DNA of 64,000 bases, from the NCBI GenBank assembly GCA_032622095.1, contig CP136067.1, positions 93,796,707 through 93,860,706 on the forward strand. The letters are read 5' to 3'. This document shows, piece after piece, positions 13,501 through 28,500 of the stretch; within the stretch, counting starts at the first letter, position 1; each line of letters starts with the position of its first letter. The stretch comes from Siphonodentalium dalli. Its lineage: Eukaryota > Mollusca > Scaphopoda > Gadilida > Siphonodentaliidae. Both the position numbers and the translations under genes were made by a program. The notes under the pieces are model-generated. The model did not search any database, was not told where the DNA came from, and saw only the letters and a list, made by a program, of their open reading frames with translations.

Positions 13501-16500
13501 CTTGTAATCATGATTACATTTTGATTACTTTTACTAAATATCAATATGGATGGCTATTGGATACGCATAGTCTCACACTGTAGCACAGATACAAACAACA
13601 TATCAGAAATTTAGTACAATTTTTTCATCTGTTATGTTAGTGGTACACTATGTACATTCTGGCAGTGGACACAGATAACACATAATTGCTGAAATGTTGA
13701 ATACAGCAAGTATGGCAATAAACTTATGATAAAGACAATGAAATGTTCTAATATGAAAAAAATAGGCGAGCCAACTTCAATTAGGATTAAATATTATTGG
13801 GAATGCTGCAGACAATGGCTGTAGAGTCACACTTGTACAATAGGGCTAATTAACTTAACAAAGCAGGTGTGATGTACATCCGTAGACCTAATTAGCTGGT
13901 TTGTCATTTACTGCACTCATGCAGTCAAGCCTCAATTAATCCTCATCGGGATATCAACTGAATGGATGATCATCAAATAAATGTTAGTGTTATTTTCATT
14001 GTTGGGTATTGAATCTAACAGAACATGTAAATAATTTATAATTGTTTCTAATGATATTTTCACAAATAGTATGCGTTAGTTTCAATGCATGTAAGAAAAG
14101 AAAATATATATTAAAAATATATTTACATAAATAAATACACATAAAACATAATATATTCCCAATAAGTTGGTGCACAACTTCATGGTGAAACCTCACCAAT
14201 ACATGTTAATGTAAAAAGTCTATGTGTTTATTGCTTGCTTCTTTCTATTGTTTCAGTCGTTTCTTGTTTCCATGTTATGTAGTGATGTTTTTATTCAATC
14301 AAATTTGATATTTTAATTTGATTTATTTTATTATTTATTCCTATGCAATAAAAATGGTTTGAAACTAATAAGATGTAATCAAAAAGTAATCGATTACATT
14401 TACTAAAGTAATTGTAATCATAATCGATTAAATTGGTAAAAACTAAATCAGTAATTGTAATCATGTCAATCAAAAGTAATTGTAATCGTAATCTATTACA
14501 TTGGCATGTAATCACCCCAACCCTGACTAGTATTAATCTACAGTAATGCTCTAAATAATCAGCTCCTTAACCACAGCAGAATTATGGGTAATTTTTCAGG
14601 ATTTAGTCAGAAATATGGCTTGTTGCAATTCATCAGAAAGCTCTCATTGAGAGCTTTCCGATGAATGGCAACAAGGCATATTTCCGATTAATTCCTGAAA
14701 AGTTACCCATAATTCTGCTGTGGTTAAGGAGTCGATTATTTAGGGCATACTGTACCTATACTATATTGTCAAAACTTTTGCTAAATGTTCATATATAGGT
14801 AATACATGTATTAATTAGGATTGGAATAAAATGTGTTTACGTCAAGTTCAACAGGGGAAATTCAACCTGATCCTAGGTTTCCCATAGCAGTTGAGGCAAG
14901 CAGAATGAGGTCCCCAGAGGGTAAATTTGTTGATGCTAGCCCGATAATTACAGGAAGCCTCAAGCATATAACAACTGCTGCCGTCATTACAACCCCAGCA
15001 TCTCCATGTAGTAAGACCCAGTTCTGAAACTCACATTATTATAATTACTGATTACAGGAAGCCCCAAGCATGTAACAACTCCTGCCATCAAGACAACTCC
15101 AGCGTCTCCGTGCAGTAAAAAACAGTTCTATTGTGACAAGAAATGTATAGCGGCGGGATTTAAATGTGACGGCGTTAAAGATTGTAAAGACGGATCGGAT
15201 GAAGCTAACTGTAGTAAGTTGATAATAATGGATATTTGTAATGTCATTAACCTCTTCACTGCTATGACGTCCGTAACTATTATGGGCTTAAAAGTGCATG
15301 TCATGTGCTATATGATCCGTAGTACCTACAGACCTACTTCAATGCACTAGTGTGTGACCATAATTCATCATTGGAACTCAGAAATTAGTGCAACTGGACA
15401 AGTTTATCTCCAAGTTTCTAACAATGTATCATGTTCAAGGATTGTGTATGATAATAGCCTTTGCACGAAGTCAGTTGTATGGTTATCGCGACATTTCCAT
15501 TATATTTTTCCATTGCAAAATGTCAAGAACGTCAACGACCCAGAACACGACATTAAGGCATCATTCAGCTGTGATGAGGTTAAATTTCTATTCTGAACTT
15601 TCGACAAGAATTTCAATGTTTCAAAGTCATTCATATTCATAATGACCCCGTTTGGTGCCAAAGCGCCGTGCTCGGGTCATATATAGGTAACAGGCAGGTG
15701 TACATACTTGTGACGTCACACATACTTTACAGTATACTGTAAAGGTGACACACATTGTATAACTTTCACTATATACAGTATTATATGATAGGCCTGTATT
15801 GTCAAAGGCCGTTGTCTAAACCATAGGCTATATTAATAGGTATAATTATCGCTGTTTACTCAAATCCAAAACAATCAACCAGATTAATGAAGCATTTGCA
15901 TTGTTACTATGCATGCGTTAGGCATAAATAGGCATATGGTTTCATAACTAATTACACGAACTTTCGCATGGTCATTCCCTTTAACCCGGAGCTGTGCTGG
16001 TGCAGCGATATAGATTCTGTGCCATAATACTACCAATGCATTCTCTTATATATGCGAATCTCCCATAGGGAGGTACATGTATATAGGGAGGTCAAGGTAA
16101 ATATTGTTAGGCCAATGTATTCTCTTATATATTCTCCATTTGCAACACTTGCATATATAAGAAAAAGCATTGACACAGGTTATTCAAAAAATTTCAGGAA
16201 GGTCCAGTCATGGAAGGGATAAGCATTTCCATTGTTATCATTGCATGATTTAGGCCTAAATAGGTATATAGTTTCATATAGTTATTCCTCCACATTGATG
16301 TAAATTTTCAACATCTGATACATTAATGCCCTAAATGATCGATGCCTTAACCACAGCAGAATTATGGGTAACTTTTCAGGATTTAGTCGGAAATATGGCT
16401 TACTGCCATTCATCAGAAAACTGAATGAATTATACTAGAGAACCAACCAATATGAAGTTTTGTTTTGAAATTCAAATATTTTCCCAGCTTCAGTAAAATT

Positions 16501-19500
16501 TTGCACATAAAATGGCCATCTGTTGAAAAAAATTAAATTTGGGGAGGGGAGTGTTAGTGTTGGAAAGTTTGATTTTCAAGTTGGAAACGTATGATATGAG
16601 AATGATAGTAGTGCGACCCCTGTCGTATTCAGAGAAGCACCAACTTTTTCAGAAATATGGGGTGGGAGGGCAAGTTATATTTTTTTATATTTTATTCTTC
16701 ATAACATAAATGGTGATGGACAGTTCTATAGATATTGAAGCAGTATCCTATCTTATATAATGCAAGGTGATTTAGATTGTCCAATTGTGGAATCCTTAAA
16801 AAGTACTGGAAAAAGTTCATTTTGGTCTCCAAGGGTATGAATCCTGTCATGTTTAATTCACAATATTGAATCAATTGATAATTCTCCCAGTTTTTCTGAT
16901 ACTTGACCTTCTGCTGTAATAATTCTAAAACTTTTTATTCCAGAAATATGTGCTTCGGGATTCTTTTACTGCAACCCACTATGTCTCCCCAACAGCAAGA
17001 AATGTGACGGAACCGCAGACTGTCCCATTGATAGTTCAGATGAAAGCATGTGTAACCTCAAAGGTAAGGATCTTAAAGATGGTCTATCTCTTCCTATAAC
17101 ATATGATTTATATAGTTTCCTGAGTATAAAATAATAGTTCTGAATCGAATACCCCTGTCCAGAAATGCCCCTAGCAATTAATACTGATTTTATTTCAAAT
17201 TTTCCAGCTGAATTTTCTAGTAAAATAATATACATACAATCAATTTGGTACATCCTCAACCCTTGTACTCTAGGCATACTTTACAGAGACGGACGAGGTT
17301 TGCCAAATGGGGTAAAACACTTGGGTCATGCAGTGCAAAATGACTGATAAACTATAGAGTTATCCTGGTTACTCTGTATTTGTTAATCCATGTGGTTTGT
17401 CCTTCATGTCAGGTACCAGTCTTGAGGTTTGAAATTGGGAGAAGTCACTTCTCCCTGTTGTGACTTCTCCCTGTTTGGTTATTAGACTGTTATCAGGGAC
17501 AAGTAACTATGGATGAAATTCAATTTACTCCCCAACATCCCTTTTGTGATCCAATAAGTATTATGCAATACAAGAGCCCATTTATAAAACCAGTATATAG
17601 CTATTGGGACATATGCATACTGGTATATCAGAGAGAAGTCACTTCTCACAGGGACAATGATAGGGAGAAGTGGCACGTTTTAGGGAGAATGTCTCCCAAG
17701 TCGCCCTCCAGGCTGGTCCTTGCATCATATGGAACACATTGGATACTCCCCTTGCATCCATGTAAGATGCCTCGTGCCCAAAGTGAAAGATCCCGGTCTT
17801 AATTTCCGAAAATCTTGTCCAGTAGTATTCACAGTGAATCCTTCTGGTCCAATTTAATTTATCAAATAAATTTTCCAGTATATTATCAGCAAAATATTAT
17901 GGTGTACCGTGTAGGGCCATGATTAAGTGATTACTTGTACTCATCATTTGTTCTATAATCATTGTCTATGATAACAAATGGTTAATGTCGCTCAACATTT
18001 GATTAAGGGTCAGACACACGTTGTGCCAAAATTTTCTGGTATTTCAAAATGGATTTTCTCAAAATCTGTTTCGAATATCTTTGTGAAATTTGGTGCAAGA
18101 GATTATTTTTGACATATATTTTTTTCAAAAGTGGAGTTCATATATCCATGTTATCATATCTCAAGATCATGAGAGGAGACTTAATTGTTTATTTAATGAT
18201 TATTTTCATTAAGAAAGGCAACTACCCATAAATAATTTTCTATATTTGAGGATTTTCATGCCATGCCTGTTGGTCAGTGAACAATTGGGATGAGATGAGT
18301 TGTGGGTCATGGGTTCATAACCAAGTTAAAGCTGACCACCATATATCTTAACACTGTGGCCTAATTATTGTTGATTTCTCCCTGCTTGAGTCGACCACGG
18401 TGCATATCAACATATGTTTGCATTGGGCTGGAATATTTGTGACTGCTTTATTCTTCATTATAATATATGGGTATATGATGTTATATTATGCAATTAAAAA
18501 TCTGGCTCAACATACAAATGAAGCCTCCTCTCACAGAGCCAAGACAATGTGAATTATTAATTATTCTAGCAGTTCTTGGTACCGAAATGGGAAAAAATAA
18601 AACTAAAATGTCAAACCTCTCAAATGTATTAAAATCCATTGTTTTTGTTGTCTCTCAATAATTCCTCAGATTCTACATACAATGAAGATGATGATATGTG
18701 AAGTTCAAGATTTTTTGCCAGATAGATCCAGAAAAATTCTTTGTTGAAAATCTCTTGCCATTTTTGGCTGGATTTATGCAAAATGTGCGTCTCCCCCTTA
18801 AGATGGTTCGATTCGACAAAAAGATCGTGATTCGCAAGCCTATCATATTCTTGATTCTAGATATATGTCATTGTGTCTGTATATGGCTTTTATTCTCTTC
18901 CAGTCTGTACTCCTCTTCTCTTTGCTCCCGTTTTTCTCGTTGTGATATGGCTTTGCAGCTAAGACGACATTAAACCCTAACTAAACAAAAAATAAACTTT
19001 AATATGGCTACCCCATTTGTAACCCAAGAGCATAAACAGGGGTATCTTTATAGTCAAGCCTGCAAATAGTGTGCCTGTTATTTGCAGAATGAGTTCCCCA
19101 GAGGGTGAATATATAGCATCACCAAATTCACCCTCTGTGGACCTCATTCTGCTTTGGCCTCATCTTCTGTGAAGTATCTATATTCTCAAATTAACATTGT
19201 TTTAGTTACTTTTTCCCTTCTATTCAGTTTCTATATCCCCTAATTGGCAGAAGTTAAAATGCATAATCGAGGTGACTAATGGGTGAAGATCACCAACTTC
19301 AACCGGGGTACTTCAATCTGATCCTAGGTCTCCCATAGCAGTTGAGTCCTGAGGAGAATGAGGTTACCAGAGGGTCCATTTGGTGATGCTAGCAGGATAG
19401 CTTCACTAAATTCACCCTCTGGGGACCTCATTCTGAAATTGTCAGACACACTTAATTCAGACTTGTTTGTAACCCAAGGGCATAAGAGATATCCTTATAG

Positions 19501-22500
19501 ATCCATTGGGTAGGTCACATGTCTAATTGAAACATCTGCATATTTTTTGTTTCAGTTTGCCCACCTAACTACTGCCTTGATGGAGGAAGCTGTGTTGTCA
19601 CTGTAGGCTCGGCTCCTATGTGTCAGTGAGTACCCATCATTATTATGCCCACCCCACCCCCAATAGTATGGGGATATATAGGAATCGACTTGTCCGTCCA
19701 TCCATGGACGCAACTTAGTCCGAATTTGTATTGCTACATTTTTGAGTCAAAAATTTTGAAACTTGGCACAGACATTTATTAACATGGGAAACTGCACCTC
19801 CGATTATGAGGTTCGTCCAACTTTTTTTTTTAAACGGGACGCATTGTGTTATTGGCCCGTCCATTCATCTGTCCTTCCATTCGCTTTTTTACATTTCCAA
19901 ATGATAACTTTAGTATGTCTGAACTGAATGAAATAAAATGTTGTATGTTGGTTTACTAGCACAAAATACAGGTCAAGTTCAAATTCCGGTTCCGCCTGCC
20001 AATAATGGTTTCAATCAGATAAAAAAAGTTACTGCAGCATGCGTGAATTCTAAGTAAAAAAAGGGCCTTAACTCCTTAAAAAAAACCTCTGATCAAATCC
20101 ATATTCAGACTTGATCTGTATTTTGGGATGAGAAACACATATACAAAATTTGGACAATCTGGATGTCGATACTATGTGTACCATACACATAACAAAATAC
20201 TTATTTTTAAAGATGGTCTATCACTTCCTGGAGCCACTTTATACAACATCAAAATTTCTAGGAAACTTGTTTTAGCACTGCTGTTCCCAAACATACACAT
20301 GAGAATTAAAGATCTGGTGTTAAAAATTTGCACATATAAGTGCCTTCAAAGAAAAATTTCAATCAAAATTTAGTTATGTTCTAAAAATAGCAACACAAAC
20401 TGTCCCGTTTCATAGAAAATAATTCATACAACAATCAATTCATGACAGAAGCTCCAGTTGACTGGTTTCCCTGTCTCATAATTATTATTTTACCCCCCCC
20501 CCCATATATATTATTTGATTGAATACTTTTTCCCCTTGAACAGGTGTAACCATAACGACACAGGTGCTCGATGTCAGTCGCCTTCAGCTCAACGACAAAA
20601 TCAGAACTCACCTTCCGGTACCAGCGGTAAGTTGTTCAGAATAGATTAATATTTATCCAGCGACCCCCACCTGGCTAAAAAAGTCAAATATAACACCTGA
20701 ATGCGATTAACCCTTCAATGACTGGAGCTTCCCGAAATTTTGCGAAAACCCTGTGCCAATGCATTCTCTTATATATACGAGTCTCCCACAGGGAGACTGG
20801 CATATATTTAAATGAGTTTGAGGATCTTTAAATGCGGCACTAGCGCAGCTCCCGTCATGAAAGGGTTATTATCAAGATAGTGTCACATAAAAAGATTTAA
20901 GTCACAGTTATGACACTTTTTCTAATTTTCATTTTAGTTTTAGCTCATCAGCATAGTTATAACTTGAACACATGTCTGCTTATGTGGTTGATGTTTGACA
21001 TATGGCCTCTTCCTAATATCGTGATCTAGTATTAGTATAACCTCACTCACAGCCCGTTTTCCATATAACAAGTTTTGTTCATTTGTTTATTCTGAAATTA
21101 TGGCCCTTAACCCTTTACCCAACAAACCGGCCAAAACCGGCCAAATAAAGCTTCAACAGCCTAAACTATCTTCTGTCTGTCTCAATAGAACCATACAAAT
21201 ATGGGTATCATTGGAACCGGCTCCTTGACCACATTGTGATAGTTACAGTTATGCCCTGTGCCAATGCATTCTCTTATATATGCGAGTCGACCATAGGTCG
21301 CCTCGCATATATAAGAGAATGCATTGGCCTAAAAAAAATCTTTTTTTACCATTTTTTCTTACATTCTTTAACAATTTTATAATTTTTAATGTGTTAAGCC
21401 AATGCATTCTCTTATATATGCGAGGCGACCTATGGTCGACTCGCATATATAAGAGAATGCATTGGCACAGGGCCCTTCTGTTGGGTAAAGGGTTAAAGTG
21501 TAAGATACGCCCATTGTTTTATCTTCGTTATATTAGATTGGATGCATACAGTAATGCTCTAAATAAACGACTCCTTAACCACAGCAGAATTATGGGTAAT
21601 TTTTCAGGATTTAGTCAGAAATATGGCTTGTAGCCATTCATCGGAAAGCTCTGGTTAAGAAGTCAATTATTTAGGGCATTACTGTTCGATCTTTGGTATA
21701 TTCATGAATCCCGATTGGATGAAGGATATATGCACATGCTACAGCTTTTGTCCAGTCATCGCAAGCCAGATTAACCCTTTCACGTCGGATTATGCGCTAG
21801 TGCAGCATTAAAGATCCTGTGCCAGTGCATTCTCTTATATATATATAGGGAGGTCAAGGTAAATATTGTTAGCCCAATGTATTCTCTTATATATAAGAGA
21901 ATGCATTGGCACAGGGTTTTTCCCAAAATTTTAGGAAGCTCCAGTCATGGAAGGGTTAAGTCATTTATAATAAGCCAATTCCATCTTGCGAGAGTCACTG
22001 TGCTATGCAATTGTTCTGATGGCCAATGATATGACCTTGTTTTCAGGTTGGAAGATAGCGTTACCCGTGGTGTTCTCCCTTGTTGGTGTGGCATTGATTG
22101 TAGTTGTTCTCATTTTCAGGTTGGAAGATAGCAGTAGCCGTGGTCTTCTCCCTTGTTGGTGTGGCATTGATTGTAGTTGTTCTCATTTTCAGGTTGGAAG
22201 ATAGCGGTAGCCGTGGTCTTCTCCCTTGTCGGTGTGGCATTGATTGTAGTTGGTGTAATATTCTTCATCAGAAAGAGGCAATCCCAGTGAGTATTAAAGA
22301 CATATTATGGACTTGTTCGGATGCGTGAAATCGATCAGATAGTACTCAGGCCCTATGCCAACCTAAGGGATATAGCATTCTATTAACATTGCCAAAGTTT
22401 TCAAAGAAATCGACCATACCACTCCATAGAAAACATTGTCTGAACTATTTTCGATTGTAAATTTTTTACATGTCGATTCGGGATGCAACTATCGTCCATA

Positions 22501-25500
22501 AACTAACACAAATGATTTCGCCATCGAGAGTCATTACATTTAATTAATATATATTAAGTATGACAATGTGTGTTGTCATTTTGGATTAATATTTATAAAA
22601 AAGAACTACTTTGAGCAAGATTATTCTCAATTTCTAAGTACGATACCAGAGTGTTTCACATCACTAATAACACTCCCATAATATATCACTGATTGACACA
22701 ATAAAACTTCATCCTCAATATGTAAAATAAAAATATTTACAGTAATGCCCTAAATAATCGACTCCTTAACCACAGCAGAATTATGGGTAATCTTTCAGGA
22801 TTTAGTTGGAAATAAGCCATATTTCTGACTAAATCCTGAAATATTACCCATAATTCTGCTGTGGTTAAGGAGTCGATTACTTAGGGCATTACTGTATTTC
22901 CCTTAATATCCTAGTGAAAAGATCATAGGTCAGGATAAAAATGTTTTTACTTGAAAAATAATCGTCAAGTTTTATATCTGTGAAGTGAGTGGCTAGTCAT
23001 TGAAACTTCTGGTCAAACTTTGATATTGCATGGCAGCCATCTTTAGACTACTGGAGTTTGAAATCTCCTTAAAAATAGACTAATTTCCAGCGGCTAGATG
23101 TCGGTAGCCTTGTATTTTTTACATATGGTTATATTTGAGATATTTTTGCCATGTAGGGCTGCACGATATTAAGTGTGATCGGCACCGAAGCGTTTTAATT
23201 TAATGTAAGGTCAATATAGCTGCCGGTAAAGTGAACAGTTTATCCTGTTGTGCAAATTCTAGTATAAAAGTGCATCTATTTCAGATATAGTTCAAACATA
23301 AAATCTGACCTGTACAGCAACAGTACCCTATACGGAAAGACATAAAAAACGCTAATCCCATTGCCAATCTAACAACATCAGTAGAACAAGTTTACCCTTA
23401 CATGACAATATCGCCTTGCATCAGGTTACGGCCAACCACAGAGACACACAAAAACATGCCTGTTTATTGTATGGTTATATTTTGCGAATACCCATGTCTA
23501 TATTTTAAACAGCTACCATTTTACGAATACACACGTGTCTACCAGCATCTGGCCACAGTTGTTTATTTTCTGTTGGATGTTTTACTGTGGTCATTTCCAA
23601 GATGAAAAGTTCCAAATAATACAATTTGACAACTTGGTTTAGTGTTATCCACATGATAACTTATATCTTGCACTGATCCATAGCGAGACAACTCTGATTT
23701 CATTTATTTCATTTTTAGGCAATCACTATTTAGTCGAGAGACTTATCAGGGTATGGACAATCCAATGTATGGCTCGGACCTACCAGTAAGTATCCCTGAG
23801 TCCTGAGGTATATGATCTAGGCTATATAAGGGTAAACAATTAAAATTTTATCTGATTGAGCTATTTTTATTCATATATTACATCAAATTGTACATTCTAT
23901 TTTTGTCTGTATGAAACGGTTATCATCAATATTCTATATGTGATGGGGATGACTTAAGAAAACCACTATGCTTACTGCCAAATCATGTTATATTAAACAT
24001 TGTTTCATTCCGTCATCATACCGTGAGTTTTGTACAATACTTTGGTTACATGAAATAAGTTTAAACTAAGTATCCATACTCAATGTAGATTAAAGAGCAT
24101 TTAATTTTATTATTTTTATTTGTCTCCACACCATACTAATTGTACTGTAATCAATGTAATGGAATTACTAAGTCTAATGTCTTGCCCCATTTTTGTCATG
24201 TTTCTTAATTCTAAGAAAGTTATCTTTAGTTATTTGAAAGTACATTCCAACATAAGTAGGTGCAGCACCAGCGTGTGATGCCTGTCGATTTATCCTCTGG
24301 CAGTACTACCTGTGCATTAAAATACACTTTTCTTTTATTGACATATAAGAAATTCTCCCAATAGTATAATCAGGAGAGCCAATAATGTTTCCAACTACAT
24401 TACCGTATGATATAATTTGAATTCTTATTTCTTTAATGTTGTGTGGTACGTGTCCCCCATAGTGTTTATATTCCTGTGATTTAAAACTTGCTGACAAGTT
24501 TTACTGGTACGATTCCCGTCTATCACTTTTCATACTTATGTCAACATTCAAAATTGTCCATGTGGCGCTTCGAAATGTGTACCCAGGCTTACATTTTGCC
24601 TCTGTGTGGGTTAACGGAGACGGGTTGACCCCCGCATCTCGTGGTGAATCTACCCCCTTGCCCCAAGAGCTTTTGTTTCGACACTATTTTACAACCATGT
24701 ATGGCTTTGACCTACCACTAAGTATTCATACACCATGTTGATTGTATGAGCTTCATTTCAATTTGTGATTGAATAATTTCAGGTTGAGATGAACAAGATG
24801 GAGGCACCAACATTCGGAGAGCCATATAATGATGTGAGTAGTCTCCCTTGGTTCACTCTAATTCTTGCTTGAATATTCTGATAACGACTGAACTTTTATA
24901 TAGTGACTTTGTTTTTGTCAAGCAGTAGATATGAATCTGATGTATTTTACTCTTCCATGATATGAGCTGTGCTTGTGCAGCATTAAAGATCCTGTGCCAG
25001 TGCATTCTCCTGTATATGCGAGTCTCCCACAGGGAGCCTTGCATACATAAGAGAATGTACTGGCTTACAAGGTCAAGGTAAATATTGTTAGGCCAATGTA
25101 TTCTCTTATAAATATATGCGATACTTGCATATATAGGAGAATACATTGGCACAGGGTTTTCACAAAATGTCAGGAAGCTCTAGTCATGGAAGGGTTAACA
25201 GATATTATCATCTGAATTCTACCTCTATATACAAAGAATCAAACCACTATAAATGATTCTCCTAAACATTTCAATACTTATGTTATACCGCTGGACCTAA
25301 ATTCACTATAAAGTCAGACAACACAGTAAAAGGTAGACCAAGTCTTCTTGGGTAGCAGTACACGATTTCACGGGTTGTAGGGGGTCTGAAAAATAGAAAT
25401 ATAAGTATCTGGGGGCATAACAGCAAGTGTAGCCTGTGTTAACTGTGTCATTACTGGTTTGAAGGTTTATTTATTTTACAAAACTGGGAAAGTTCTCAAA

Positions 25501-28500
25501 AAAGTGAAAAATTTGGATACGCAACATGGTTTTCGTATTCAGTGAAGGCCAACTCTGTGTTATTGGTTACAGGAAAATAGCCCGATTTCTCTCCCCTGAA
25601 TTCTGTCCTCTGGGCTCGCAAGATTTTTTTTTTCAAATTGATACAATAATTTTTTTTCTATTTCAAATATTTCTCAGCTCTAACATAGCTCTATCAGGTG
25701 GAAGAATCTTATTTACTGACATTCGCTCTATTGTGGTCTGTTTTTGGGTTGAAAATGGCCAATTTGAGTCAAAAAATGGGTAAAATTGTATGCAAACCAA
25801 GGGGCATAACTCAATCAGGGACCAGCCTAGACCAGATTTTCAGGGCGAAATGACTTCGCCCTACTATGAGGGGGGCCACCCCCTTTTCGTACGCCGGATT
25901 CCGGGGTTAATATAGAGTATTCCGGATGCCGTGTGTCAGTACGCCGGATGCCGAAACCTGTATATTTCGTATTCCGGATGCCGAATTTACAATGACAGAT
26001 ATTATTTAGTGTTGATTTTTGCATTCATCATTAACTATGGTTGTCACATATTTAATTTTCCTACCCGTCGAACGACGGCATTTCACATTAGTCCCGCGTC
26101 AATAGAAACAATGACAACAATAGTGTAGATGGTGAACGTAAAATGTATAGTACGAGAGATAACTCGATCACTTTCGAGACTTCGACATGCGACCTTGAAA
26201 ATCTAACTTAGTAAACATGGCGCTCAAATTTATATATTGGTCTACCTCTGCACCCTCAGGACTCAACTTCACCCCACTAATTTTCTTTCTTAATGTCTCC
26301 TCTAATTTTTTTCGGTTGTTAACCAGAAAAAAAGTGGCCGCAGAGACTCCAGACAAGATGGCGTCCATCATGGCGACCATTTTTTTTTATATGATCCAGG
26401 TCTCTTTGATCACCATTAGAGTAAAGATGATACCACATGCGGTCTTGTTTTCAGCTCGTTTCGTTATGCTAATATACAACCCTTACAAATTAACCACAAA
26501 TCCGATACCAGAATCCAATATGGCGACAAAGATGGCCGCCGAAATGTGAAAATATGCTATTTTTCTGACATTTCACCACCTTTTGTTTGTCTCTGTGGGA
26601 ACATATTGGCATCATGGTGTGAATTTATACATTTATCGTATAGAAGAGTCATTAGCAAACACAAGGCGACCATAATATACATTCATTGTGGGATTTTTTT
26701 GTCCGATATCACATTTTCCCAAATGCCGGTATAATATCATATCCAAATAAAAGTCCTCCAAAATCTAAAATGGCGCCCACAGTGGCCGAAATATTTTTTT
26801 TAAATCATGGAAATTCCCTCATTTCCACATCATTGGGCAGTGCATTGGGCATTATTTTCGAGACAACTGGACACATGCTGACAGTTGAGTTGGAAAGACT
26901 GAGGTGAAGTAATTACTTTGCATCTCATGCAAGAAATTGTTTTCCAAATTGAAGATGGCGGCCAAAATGGCGACCGAAATTTGAAAACAAGCTCACATTC
27001 CTTTACTTTCTTACGATGGGCCTTATTGTTACGCGATTTATGCCCACAATTACATGTTCATATGGAAAATTGATATGAAGTACTCAATTGTGTTTGGCAA
27101 ATGTAAGGTAATTACTTCACCTCAGTATTTCCAACACAACTGTAAGAATCGGTGAGTTGGTCTCGACAATAATGCTCAATGATGTGAATATGACGGATTT
27201 CGGTGATTTTTCAAAATCTGTCTGCCATTGTGGGCGTCATTTTGTATTTGGGAGACTTTTATTTGGATATGGTACAGTGTTCCCAACTCACAATATGGTA
27301 TGGACTTGTCGTGACAATAATGCTCAATGGTGTTAAAATCAGCGATTTTCGGCGATTTTTCTATTTCTGTGGCTATTTTAGCCGCCATCTTGGATTGGGC
27401 TAATATTCCTCAACTCAGGTATAAGAGGATTCCTAGCTCGAGTATCTCATGCACATATATATTCATAGGTGTTGTTAGCATATAACATTCATTGATTCGA
27501 AACATTAGCGTCGATTCAGCTTTGACCTATTATACCGGTATTTGGGAAAACGTGATATCGGACAAAAATATTCCACAATGAATGTATATTATTGTCGCCT
27601 ATTTTGGCTAATTTGTAATGGTTGTATATTAGCATAACGAATCGAGCGGAAACAAGACCGCATGTGATATCATCTTTACTATAATGGTTATCAAAGATAC
27701 CTGGTGCATATAAAACAAATGGCCGCCATGATGGACGCCATATCTGCGGCCACTTTTTTTTTGGTAACAACAGAAACAAATTAGAGGAGACATTAAGAAA
27801 GAAAATTAGTGGGGTGAAGTTTAGTCCTGTGGGGGGGGGGGGTGCATGGGTCGACCAATATCTCCTGATGCAATTCAGTTCATCTCGCCCGCCCGGAACA
27901 GCGGAGTTTTTGTTTGTCTCTATCAAATGGAACCAATATTTCATTATCGGAGCTAAAAACCCTCCTAATCAAAGAGTACGGTGTTACTCAGTGGGCTGCA
28001 TTGTTGGGTATGGCGAATTTCAAAACAAAAATATCATTGAAGAGGCTTAAACCCGATCCAGAATCCCCCCATGGAAGGTTTTTATGCTGTGACACGGAGA
28101 CGGAATGCAGCAACGTAAAGGGATAGTTGCATAGCACTCCCACGTCTCATTTTTCTTTGCGTATAATGGTCATATATAGAATGAATTGTACATTTTATAC
28201 TACCAATGCGTTGCTTTAGCTATAAACGTTTGGCAACAATGGGTTAAATTGGTATAAATAGTATTCCGGATGCCACCCTCTGTTATAGAGTATTCCAGAT
28301 GCCACCCCCCATTTTAGGCCGGATGCCAGAGGGGGTGGGGTGGTCCCCCTCTACTATAAAAATAAGGCGAAGTGGCCGTTCTATAGGGCGAAGTGAGTCT
28401 ACAAAATTTAAATTGATCAGTACCGGTACTACGACAGGAGTCGCTATAGAACGAAAATAGGAGAGATGAAATATGTCAATTAAACTTATGAAACAATGGT

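Noticed and set aside
17400-17740. Possible copy of the hAT-like element at 25816
   Set aside because: Ends resemble CAGGnACCAG / GGCTGGTCCTTG but flanks do not form a matching 8-bp duplication, so boundaries cannot be supported.
21249-21633. Open frames on both strands with [16 protein letters not shown]
   Set aside because: They are translations of the palindromic family C hairpins, so both strands read alike; the same peptide recurs wherever the MITE does.
27516-27944. 142-codon minus-strand frame and related plus-strand frames
   Set aside because: They lie in the arms of the foldback and mirror the frame at 26217-26549; no domain and interrupted by the repeat structure.
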